Of a stretch of 19,423 nt of DNA, positions 8,576 through 18,000 are shown in pieces. The notes below the pieces were generated by a model. That model searched no databases and was not told the origin of the DNA. It saw only the letters and a program-made list of their open reading frames with translations. Numbering within the stretch: position 1 is the first letter of the stretch; every line of letters starts with the position of its first letter. The position numbers and the translations under genes were made by a program. The DNA is from Mediannikoviicoccus sp037890055 (lineage in GTDB: Bacteria; Bacillota; Clostridia; Tissierellales; Peptoniphilaceae). Location of the stretch: assembly GCA_037890055.1 (NCBI GenBank), contig JBBKBD010000024.1; one strand, written 5' to 3'.

Positions 8576-8609
8576 TTTGCACCCAAAACTATACAATATT
8601 TGGTGCAAA
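8576..8609 (+). repeat. inverted repeat after the DUF4366 gene
   Basis: TTTGCACC (8576-8583) pairs with GGTGCAAA (8602-8609); the stem can continue by three A-T pairs past a bulged C. It begins one base after the stop codon of the transfer operon. It has no run of T behind it, so it is a poor terminator alone, but together with the next hairpin it could slow or end transcription or protect the mRNA 3' end. Confidence 0.55.
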
Positions 8610-8613
8610 AGAC

Positions 8614-8650
8614 AGGGCGGGAGAGTAACATCTTCCGCCCTATTATTTTG
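8614..8650 (+). terminator. GC-rich hairpin, possible intrinsic terminator between the transfer operon and topB
   Basis: GGGCGGGAGA (8615-8624) pairs with TCTTCCGCCC (8631-8640) with one G-T wobble and a six-base loop (GTAACA); a flanking A-T extends it to 11 pairs. It is followed by TATTATTTTG, a weak T-rich tail. The stem is strong for this A/T-rich DNA, but the imperfect tail means it may be a partial terminator or attenuator, allowing read-through into topB, which has no obvious promoter of its own. Confidence 0.6.
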
Positions 8651-8671
8651 AAAAACAGGAGGAAAAAATAG

Positions 8672-10378
8672 ATGAATTTAGTAATTGCTGAAAAGCCAAG
8701 TGTTGCAATTTCTATTGCAAAAGTGATCGGAGCAACAAAGAAGAAAGACGGATATTATGAAGGAAACGGATATAAGGTAAGCTGGTGTGTTGGACATTTA
8801 ATTAAAATGGCAAATCCGGAAAGCTATGATGAAAAGTATGCTAAGTGGAATATGGCGGATTTACCGATTATTCCAAAGGAATATAAGTATGAGATTGCAA
8901 AGTCCACAAAGAAACAATTTACGATTCTTAAAAAGCTGATGAATGATAAGGATATAGACATCGTGATAAATGCCTGCGATGCAGGGCGTGAAGGAGAAGC
9001 CATCTTCAGGCTTGTATATAATCAGGCAAATTGTAAAAAGAGAATGAAGCGTCTTTGGATTTCATCAATGGAAGATAGTGCCATAAAAGAGGGCTTTGAT
9101 AACCTAAAAGATGGAAGTTCTTACGATAATCTATTTGAGTCTGCACAAGCAAGAGCAATAGCAGATTGGCTTGTGGGAATGAATTTAAGCAGACTGTATT
9201 CGTGTCTATACAAGCAAAATTACAGTGTGGGCAGAGTTCAAACACCTACCCTTTCCATGATTGTAAATAGAGATGATGAGATAGCAAATTTTAAGAAAGA
9301 AAAATATTATACAGTGGAATTAAGCCTTAATGGCTTTACACTATCAACAGATAGAATTGATGATGAAATAACAGCGGAACAGCTCTTAAATTTAGTAGGC
9401 GATAAGATAGAAATTACCGATGTTATTCAAAAGGAAAAGATAACAAAGCCTGAGCTGCCATTTGACCTTACAACACTTCAAAGAGAGTGCAATAAATATT
9501 TTGGATACTCAGCTAAGCAGACACTTGATTATGCTCAAAGTCTTTACGAAAAGAAACTGATTACCTATCCAAGAACAGACAGCAGATGCCTTACTGAAGA
9601 TATGATTGTAAGTACGGTTAATAACATTTTAGGAAAGAATGATTTTGACACAGGGCGTATCAAGACGGTATTTAATTCTAAAAAGGTTACAGATCATCAT
9701 GCTATTATCCCGACAATCAGTTCCTTAAAAGAAGATGTTTCAGAACTTCCTTTAAGTGAAGCTAAAGTTTACTTCCTTATATCCGATAAATTCCACGCAA
9801 GTGTGGGCTATCCTTTAGTGGAAAGCACAACGAAGATTGTAGCTGAATTTGATAGCTTTACTTTTATAAGCTCAGGCAAGACAATTAAAGATGAAGGTTT
9901 TACAAAATATCTTAAAGAATATAAGTCTAAGAAAAATGAAGATGTGGCACTTCCTGATGTGAACATTGGTGATGTATTGAGCATTGAAAACAAAGAAATA
10001 AAAGAAAAGTATACAACATCACCGAAACACTTTACTGAAGATACTCTTCTTAAATCTATGGAGCTTGCAGGAAATTATGCACTTGAAAAAGGAGTAGAGG
10101 TTGAGCGAAAAGGACTTGGAACACCTGCAACAAGAGCAGGGATTATTGAAAATCTGATTTTCAAGGGATTTGTAGAAAGAGATAAAAAGAACCTTATTGC
10201 TACACATAAGGGAATCAGCCTTATAACGATTGTAGCCGATACTTTTAAATCGGCAGAAACAACAGCAAAGTGGGAAATGGAGTTATCGGATATTGCACAG
10301 GGAAAATCTTCAAAGAAAGAATTTTTAGAGGCGATTGAAAATGAGATAAAAGAAGTAGTTTCAACTTATAGCAAGTAA
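8672..10378 (+). CDS. topB: DNA topoisomerase III (type IA), short form
   Basis: This 568-residue type IA topoisomerase relaxes or decatenates DNA through a single-strand break, probably during processing of the element's DNA. The Toprim domain has the N-terminal NLVIAEKPSVAISIAK motif and DAGREGE at residues 103-109. The active-site tyrosine is Tyr299 in TYPRTDSR. Downstream are TDHHAIIPT and the LGTPATRAGIIE motif of the family. The protein stops at ELSDIAQGKSSKKEFLEAI plus 18 residues, so it lacks the cysteine-rich zinc region that many element-borne TopB proteins carry after this point. The ATG follows a strong CAGGAGG site. No zinc-finger remnant is visible after the stop, so this appears to be a natural short form. 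TopB is a regular partner of this family of conjugative elements. Confidence 0.95.
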   Translation: MNLVIAEKPSVAISIAKVIGATKKKDGYYEGNGYKVSWCVGHLIKMANPESYDEKYAKWNMADLPIIPKEYKYEIAKSTKKQFTILKKLMNDKDIDIVINACDAGREGEAIFRLVYNQANCKKRMKRLWISSMEDSAIKEGFDNLKDGSSYDNLFESAQARAIADWLVGMNLSRLYSCLYKQNYSVGRVQTPTLSMIVNRDDEIANFKKEKYYTVELSLNGFTLSTDRIDDEITAEQLLNLVGDKIEITDVIQKEKITKPELPFDLTTLQRECNKYFGYSAKQTLDYAQSLYEKKLITYPRTDSRCLTEDMIVSTVNNILGKNDFDTGRIKTVFNSKKVTDHHAIIPTISSLKEDVSELPLSEAKVYFLISDKFHASVGYPLVESTTKIVAEFDSFTFISSGKTIKDEGFTKYLKEYKSKKNEDVALPDVNIGDVLSIENKEIKEKYTTSPKHFTEDTLLKSMELAGNYALEKGVEVERKGLGTPATRAGIIENLIFKGFVERDKKNLIATHKGISLITIVADTFKSAETTAKWEMELSDIAQGKSSKKEFLEAIENEIKEVVSTYSK

Positions 10379-10397
10379 AACACTACCAATTTCAAGG

Positions 10398-10426
10398 TGG
10401 AAAAAATGCCCTAAAAATGCTATAAT
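10398..10426 (+). promoter_or_regulatory. sigma-70/sigma-A type promoter with extended -10 for the AlbA_2 gene
   Basis: TATAAT at 10421-10426 is preceded by TGC, giving an extended -10 element (TGCTATAAT). A weak -35 (TGGAAA, 10398-10403) lies 17 bases upstream. Two direct copies of AAAAATGC (10402-10409 and 10413-10420) lie 11 bases apart, one helical turn, exactly between the two boxes; these may be an operator. The start codon is 33 bases below the -10 box, so the predicted leader is very short. Confidence 0.65.
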
Positions 10427-10459
10427 ATAATAATAGATTTTTTGAAAAGAGGAGGTATT

Positions 10460-11995
10460 ATGCAGCTTTTAGATATAAAGAGAATGGCTCATAACATTCT
10501 TGAAAACCAAAATATAGAAAGCAGTTTTATTGAATATAAAAAGTCGGCAAATTTTAAAGATAAAATTCTAAAAACTGCTTGTGCCTTTGCCAACAATTAT
10601 ATGAACAATGAGATTGGTTTGTTGTTTGTCGGTATAGAGGAAGTAGATGATAAAGAAACCGGTGATAAGGCAATTCCCAAGAGACCGATTGAAGGGGTAG
10701 CAGAATCAAAACTTGAAGGCATTGAAAATGAATTAAAATCACTTCTTTCCAACATTCATCCTAAAATCACCTATCATATTATTTCAGATACGATTGATGA
10801 TATGTATTATATCGTTGTTGCTGTTGAAAGCACTTCAGGTGGACCGTTTCAGACAAGTGAAAAGGCAGAAAAAGACAAAAATATCAGATTAAAGGCAGGA
10901 AGATATATCAGAGTCGGGAGAGATTCAAGACTTCCTAACCCTACGGAAGAATTTGAGTTATTAAAGAAATTTGCAGGCTTTTCTTTTAGCTCTAACCTCA
11001 ATGATACAGCAACCATAGATGACTTAAGCTATGAGTATATGAAAGAGTATCTGCTTCAAACGGGAGCGAAAAAAGATATTAGAGAGATGTCCAAACTTGA
11101 TATGGCAAAGAGTATGGGACTTGTAAGTGAAAGTGAGTACGGAGGTTATAGAGCCAAGAATTTTGCTGTGCTTATGTTTGCAGAAACACCAAATAAATTT
11201 ATTCCAAATGCCCATGTTGAAGTTATAAGAGAAATTGACGGAACGGATAAAATGGAATCAAAAAGATTTGATGGGCCTGTTTGGATACAAGCAAAACAAG
11301 TCAGCAAGTATTTTGAAGATAATATCATGGCTTCATATACAATAAGGGAAGCTGATAAAATCGAGCATAAAATTATCTTTAACTATCCGCTTACAGCATT
11401 TGAGGAGCTTGCTACAAATGCTATCTTACACAAGGAATATGATACGCCTGAGTATGTAGGTATCTATATATACAAAGACAGAATTTCTTTTGTGAACCAT
11501 AATAGACCACTCCCGCCGGTAACAATCGAAGCACTTAATAGAGATAGAAGTTTTGATAGAAGGCAATATCTTAATAAAGAGCTGAAAGATATGTTCTTTT
11601 CCCTTAACTTAATAGAGTCTTACGGTTCAGGCATAAGGCGTGCGAAAGATGCGCTATTTGAAAATGACTCTCCTGAGCTTAAATTTTATCCGGAGAATGA
11701 AGAAGATAACTATACAAATGCAGTTATGGGGATCAATGTTGAATTTTTGAAAGAGTTTAATGGTAGCACTACTAAAGAAACTACCAAAGAAACTACCAAA
11801 GAAAAAGGTAGTATTCAAGCTCAGATAGTTAAACTTATGGAGAGCAATCCAAATATTACTGCTGAACAAATTGCTGAAGAAATACAAGATATTACAGCAG
11901 ATGGAGTCCGCTATCATATAAGAAACCTAAAAGCTCATGGAATCATAGAAAGAGAAGGTTCTACGAAAGCTGGTAAATGGGTAGTGATAAAATAG
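10460..11995 (+). CDS. AlbA_2 (Schlafen AAA_4) / RecG-C-like ATP-binding regulator with winged helix
   Basis: This 511-residue soluble protein is probably a DNA-binding regulator. The preferred start is ATG 10460 after AGAGGAGG; an in-frame TTG 18 bases upstream would place the ribosome site inside the gene. Residues about 15-150 form an AlbA_2 domain: FIEYKKS with Glu25, LLFVGIEE, and the IRLKAGRYIRVGRDSRLPNP segment. Residues about 300-430 match the RecG-C-like ATPase module: EELATNAILHKEY near 315, NHNRPLPP in place of the usual NPGGLP, and ESYGSGIRRA at 386-395. A tandem TTKE repeat (437-448) links to a C-terminal winged helix (about 452-511: TAEQIAEEIQDIT, GVRYHIRNLKAHGIIERE). Its own promoter and a terminator isolate it from topB and the helicase gene. 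What it regulates is not visible; relatives are annotated only as ATP-binding or transcriptional regulators. Confidence 0.85.
   Translation: MQLLDIKRMAHNILENQNIESSFIEYKKSANFKDKILKTACAFANNYMNNEIGLLFVGIEEVDDKETGDKAIPKRPIEGVAESKLEGIENELKSLLSNIHPKITYHIISDTIDDMYYIVVAVESTSGGPFQTSEKAEKDKNIRLKAGRYIRVGRDSRLPNPTEEFELLKKFAGFSFSSNLNDTATIDDLSYEYMKEYLLQTGAKKDIREMSKLDMAKSMGLVSESEYGGYRAKNFAVLMFAETPNKFIPNAHVEVIREIDGTDKMESKRFDGPVWIQAKQVSKYFEDNIMASYTIREADKIEHKIIFNYPLTAFEELATNAILHKEYDTPEYVGIYIYKDRISFVNHNRPLPPVTIEALNRDRSFDRRQYLNKELKDMFFSLNLIESYGSGIRRAKDALFENDSPELKFYPENEEDNYTNAVMGINVEFLKEFNGSTTKETTKETTKEKGSIQAQIVKLMESNPNITAEQIAEEIQDITADGVRYHIRNLKAHGIIEREGSTKAGKWVVIK
11768..11803 (+). repeat. three tandem 12-base repeats encoding TTKE
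   Basis: Three head-to-tail copies of ACTACYAAAGAA encode TTKETTKETTKE in the linker between the ATPase module and the winged helix. The repeat is in frame, so copy-number change by slippage would lengthen or shorten the linker by four residues without disrupting the gene. Confidence 0.85.
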
Positions 11996-12018
11996 AAGTA
12001 AACAAACACACAGAATTC

Positions 12019-12053
12019 AAAGGTGATTAGAGTAAAATCTAACCGCCTTTTTT
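12019..12053 (+). terminator. intrinsic terminator after the AlbA_2 gene
   Basis: AAAGGTGATTAGA (12019-12031) pairs with TCTAACCGCCTTT (12038-12050) around a GTAAAA loop; there is one G-T wobble and one A-C mismatch. The stem runs into six T (12048-12053). It lies 24 bases after the AlbA_2 stop and 27 bases before the helicase start, so the helicase either depends on read-through or has a promoter I cannot place. A competing hairpin (CTTTTTT with AAAAAAG, 12047-12066) overlaps the T tract. Confidence 0.8.
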
Positions 12054-12079
12054 GTTTGTAAAAAAAGAAGGAGGTAAAC

Positions 12080-15000
12080 ATGCGAATAAATGATTTTCAT
12101 AACATTTTGGAGCTAATAAAACAAGATGTTCTGCAGAGTGAAGCAGAGTATCTGAAGCTCTTAAAAGTTGTAGGCAATAATCAAAGATACGATTTTAGAA
12201 GCCAGTTAAGTATTTATGATAAAAATCCTGAAGCGACAGCTTGTGCCAAGTTTGACTATTGGAGAGAACACTTTAACCGAACTGTCATGCGAGGTCAGAA
12301 AGGTATCCCCATTTTAGAGGACTATGGCACATATAAAAAGGTGGACTATATCTTTGACATAACTCAGACTGTTTCCAAAAACAGAGATGTCAATGAGGTA
12401 AATCTTTGGAGATTTGATAAAGAAGCTCATAGAGATGTATTAAAAGAAATGATAAAAGCTGAAGGCTATGAAGAAAGTGAAAGCACCTTAGAAAATATCT
12501 TTTCTTTAAGTAGGCTCTACGGAGATGAAAAAGTAGATAGCTTGATGAATGAACTTAGAATATCTGATGAGGACAGAATATCCTTTACCAAGTTTGCAAG
12601 GGACTCAGTGAGTTATGCAGTAGCTTCAAGATTTAAGTTAGACTATCCTATGGATAAGGAGCTGTTAAGGGAAAATTTTGCAATGCTTGACAGCATTTCT
12701 CTTATGAGTCTTGGAGAAATGGTATCGGATATTAGCGGAACAGTCATTGATGCAACCATTCAAAAAAGCAAAGAGTTAGAGCTTCAAAAAGAAGTTTTAA
12801 GAGGTAAAGAAGCAGGATATAATAAAATAAAAGAAGAATTAGAGGAGGTAGAAGAAAATGTACTTCGACGAGATGGTCAGGAAAGAATTAGTGAAAACGA
12901 GCGAATTTTCCGAAATGGAGAGTACGGACGAGATAATAGAGAAAATCAAAGAGAATACACTGAATCAGTTAGAGGAACAGGAGGACTTCATCAAGGAATA
13001 TCCGAATCCGGTGTACGCAGTGATGAGACTGGATTATCTTTCAAGCAGCGAGGAGCAGAGCAACTTCGAGATGTTAGTGGATCTATACAAGGAGAAGAAG
13101 CTGATAGGACACCTGATGGATACTCAGAAACAGGCGATAGAGTTTATGAGAGCAGAGAAGCCGAAACTGATGATGGCTTGGAAGATAGAGGACGAGAGCC
13201 ATCCACAGTACAAAGCGATGATTTCAGCCCTCAAAGAAATGACAATCAAGGAGATAGTGGAAATCTAAAAGAAAATACGGATAAAGAGATAAGAGAAGCT
13301 GACAAGGCTTCTTTTTCTTTACCCGAAAAAAACTCAGGACAGATTAAACTTACAATACCTCTTACTCAAAATGATATTGACAGTATTCTTGTAAACGGCG
13401 GAAACCATGAGGGCGAAAGACTTCCTATCATTGCTGAATTTTCCAAAGGAAAAACAGTAGAAGAATTAGGAGAATACCTTAAAGATACCTTTAGAGGTGG
13501 AAACGGATTTTACATTGATGAAAGAGAAGTATCTTCCTGGTATTCGGATAAAGGCATTCATTTAGCTTATGGAACTTCTGCAAGAGAAGATATGACGCAA
13601 ATTTTAAGCTGGAGTGATGCTGCAAGAAGAATCAATGAGCTTTTGGAAAATGGAGAGTTTGCTACAAATGTAGAGCTTTTAGAAGCACAGGACTATGAAA
13701 GAGATAGAGTGTCAGAATCGCTATGGTATCTATATCACGATTTAAGCGAAGAAGGAAAAGCACAGGGATATTTTGACTTTATAGAAAGAGGTGGTGGCTT
13801 TCCGGAAGAAACAAGACAATTATCGGAAGCTCTTAAAAATCCTGACTATCTAAAAAATGTTATTTCCGAGTACAGTCGCTTTTTGAAAGGATATAGAGAA
13901 AACAAAGATGTACTAAGATTTCATTATCACAAGGTAGATAGCCTTTATAAAAAATTGCAGGAGCTTGAACTTCCGAGAAAGGAATATACTTCTAACTTAA
14001 CCGAACTTCCAAAGGTACATGGCTTTATTACAGAAGATGAAGTCCTTGCTACGATTTCAAGGGGAAGTGGAGTCGATAAGGGAAAAGAGCGAATTACTAA
14101 GTTTTTCAAAGAAAATCATACCTTGCAGGAAAAAGCAAATTTCTTAAAAGATGAGTATGGAATCGGAGGTCATTCTCATGCTGTTTCAGGAGCAAAGGGA
14201 AGTGATGAATGGCACGATGCAAAGGGACTTAAATTACAGAAGAATCATTGTAACGATGTATTTCTTACATGGTCAAATGTAGCAAAGCATATAGATGAGC
14301 TGCTTTCTAAAAATCTTTATCTTGAAGAAAAAAATATTGAAAGCAAGGTAGAGATAGAAGAACAAAAAGAATCAAGTTATTACTCTAAAGACGATTCAAA
14401 TAATCTAATGACTGATGAAATGCTTGAGCGAGTGCCTGAGCTTTATGCACAGGAAGATGTAGCCTTAGCAGACAAACAGGTTCATGCAGCATACATTATT
14501 CCATTTAGAAGTAACTGGACTTGGTATATGACGGAATATGACAGGGAAAGTAAAGAGGCTTTTGGACTTGTTTTAGGTATCGAACCGGAATGGGGATATT
14601 TTAATCTTGAGGAGTTAAAGGAATTAAATGCCCAAAGACTTGTTTTAGAGGATTTTCCAAAGACCTTTAGAGAACTGAAAGACAGTGAACTTAAAAAGCA
14701 GATGGATGAACAGGAGCTTCATCATGTCTTTAACGGAGAGCTAAGTTTTGAGGAGAATAATATAAAGCTTGAAGCACCTGAAGAAGTAGAAGAAAGCATA
14801 CAAGCAGAACCTTTTCAGGCTTCCTTATTTGATTATCTAAAGGAAAGAGAAGAAGTAGAGCTTAATGAAAAAGAGGAAAGTTTTTCAGATGAGTTTGCAG
14901 TTAAAGAAGGCGATACCGTCTATTTTAATCATGAGGAGTACAAAGCAAGAGAGATTTCTAAAAATCAAATCACAGGAAGAAATGATTTGTGGCTTGATCC

Positions 15001-18000
15001 TGTAAGGCAAGGTAATCATCAAATTCCGATTATATCCTTTACAGATGATGAGGATTTATTAAGACAAGTAAATCTTGAAAGAACTGTATTTATCATCGGT
15101 GATGAAGTGAAGTACAAGGGAAAAGACTGTACTATCACAAGATTTGATGATATGGGAAATAATCTAAAGACGGTAACGGTTAAGGACAATACAGAATATC
15201 TTGGCGGTATGATAACAGGCTCCGATGTGATTCCTTATCGTCTTGAAAGCGACCTTGAGAGGATATTTGAACATCTGACATATCAGAGTCCTGAAAAGAC
15301 AACTGAAGAAATTGAAATAAAGAAAGCTGAGGCTCATAACTTCCAAATTAAAGAAGAAACGCTACCTGACAAGTTATCTCCAAGTGAGAGATTAAACAAT
15401 AACCTTGAAGCAATCTCGATGTTAAATCGAATTGAAAGAGGTGAGAGAGATTTAGATATTACCGCTCAGGAAGTTTTAGCAAGGTATGTAGGCTGGGGAG
15501 GACTTGCTGATGTATTCGATGAAGAAAAAGGCGGACAGTGGAAAGAAGCGAGGAGCTTTCTAAAAGAGAACTTATCTCAGGCAGAATATGAAGCTGCAAG
15601 AGAATCTACTTTAACGAGCTTTTATACACCGAAAACAGTGATTGACGGAGTGTATAAGACGCTTTCGGATATGGGATTTAAACAGGGGAACATTTTAGAG
15701 CCAAGTATGGGAATAGGGAACTTTATAGGCAATATCCCTGATGAAATGAATAAGTCTAAGTTTTATGGTGTAGAGCTTGACTCTGTAAGCGGTCGAATTG
15801 GAAAGCTGTTATACCCTGAAAGTGATATACAGATTAAGGGGCTTGAAGAAACTTCCTTCTCCAATAACTTCTTTGATGCGATTATCGGCAATGTACCCTT
15901 TGGAGAATATAAGGTAAATGACAGGGAATATAACCGAAATAACTTTCTTATTCACGATTATTTCTTTGCCAAGTCCATTGATAAAGTAAGAAACGGCGGT
16001 ATTATCGCATTTATTACATCAAGTGGAACGATGGATAAAAAGGACGAAAGTGTAAGACGCTACCTTGCAGCAAGAGCAGAGTTTTTAGGAGCGATAAGAC
16101 TTCCGAACGATACCTTTAAGGGCGTAGCAGGAACAGAAGTAACCTCAGATATTATCTTCCTAAAGAAAAGGGACAGTATCAGAGAAAGGGATGAGGGCTG
16201 GATTCACCTTGCTGAAGATGAAAACGGGCTTTTATATAACAAATACTTTGTTGATCATCCTGAACAGGTGCTTGGTTCTATGGAAGAAATATCCGGGAGA
16301 TTTGGGAATACAATAGCTTGCCTGCCAAAAGAAAACACAGACTTAAAGGAGCTACTGACAAAAGCAAGCGAAGAAATCTCTAAAAATGCTAATTATGAAG
16401 AAATAGAGCTACTTGATGATGAAATAACTTCTATCCCTGCAACCGATGATGTAAAGAACTTCTCATATACCTTAATTGATGATGAAGTCTATTACAGAGA
16501 AAATTCGCTCTTTATTAGAAAGGAAGTATCAGACAAGAATAAAGAAAAAATCAAGGATTACCTTGAGCTGAATGCTGCCTTAAAAGATGTTATTTACAAA
16601 CAGAAAGAAGATTTTTCAGATGATGAAGTAAAGAAAGCTCAGGAAAAACTAAATGAAATTTATGACAGCTTTTCTAAGAAGCATGGATATGTCAATAACC
16701 TTTCTAATACCAGAGCCTTAAAAGAGGATAGCAACTTCCCGCTTGTTTCTTCCATTGAAATACTTGACGAAGAAGAAAACTTCAAAGCAAAGGGAGATAT
16801 TTTCTCCAAGCGAACAATCACAAAGGCGAAGGTTATCGACCATGTAGACACTTCCCTTGAAGCTCTTGTTTTATCGGTATCAGAAAAAGGATATGTGGAT
16901 TTTGAGTATATGGGAAGCCTTACAGATAAAGACAGACCGACTTTGATAGAAGAACTTAGAGGGGAAATCTATCTAAACATCAGAGAAGAACAAAACTTTT
17001 ATAGACCATTATCTTTTAACCTTGAAGATGGAGATCTACCTTTTGCCTGTGCAAACGGCAGTAATTCATATAAGTACGGCTATGTAACAAAGGATGAGTA
17101 TCTAAGCGGAAATATTAGAGATAAGATTGCTATTGTAGACAGCTACCTTGCAAAGTTAAGACAAACCGAAAGAGAGTTGCCTCATCTTGGCTATGCGGAA
17201 GATGGCAAAGAAAAAGAGCTGATAAGTTATGAGATGAACCGTTTGGAATATCAAAAGGCAGAGCTTACAAAAGTTCTTCCAAAGGAACTTGAAGCAAGTG
17301 AAATCAATGTAAGACTCGGAGCTACTTGGATACCGAATAAGGATATTGAAAAATTCATCTTTGAAACACTGAAAACTCCGGGATATGCCAAATGGGATAT
17401 TAAGGTTAAATTTTCAAATCTGACAAGTGAATGGAATGTTGAAGGAAAGAGCAGGGACAGAGGAAATGACCTTGCAGAGATGACATACGGAACCTCAAGG
17501 GTAAATGCCTATAAACTGATTGAAGATGCTCTAAATTTAAAAGAAACAAAGGTATTTGACCAGATTGTAAATCCGGACGGCTCGAAAACTTCTGTATTAA
17601 ATAAAAAGGAAACGCTTCTTGCAGGGCAGAAACAGGAGCTTCTAAAAGAAGAATTTAAGAACTGGATATTTAGCGACCAAGAACGTAGAAACAGGCTTGT
17701 AAAGTTATATAACGAGCGTTTTAACTCTATCCGTAACAGAGAATATGATGGAAGCAAGCTCTCCTTTGAGGGAATGACCACAGAAATTGATTTAAGACCT
17801 CATCAAAGAAATGCCATAGCAAGAAGCCTTTATGGAGGAAATACCCTTCTTGCTCATGTAGTAGGAAGCGGTAAGACCTTTGAAATGGTGGCATCTGCGA
17901 TGGAAAGTAAAAGGCTTGGAATGTGCAGTAAGTCCTTGTTTGTTGTCCCCAATCACTTAACAGGTCAAATTGGTCGTGAGTTTATGCAGCTTTATCCGTC

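Noticed and set aside
10384..10399. Small CTACC/GGTGG hairpin after topB as a terminator
   Set aside because: Only five pairs including one wobble and no T tract; too weak to support.
12858..13268. A frameshift or pseudogene explanation for the second open frame in the helicase gene
   Set aside because: I read the host frame codon by codon through this stretch and it stays open and rejoins normal domain sequence, so there is no break to explain.
17509..17781. 90-codon minus-strand open frame within the helicase gene
   Set aside because: Product is Ser/Leu/Phe-rich antisense sequence with no recognisable domain; the host frame here is conserved helicase sequence.
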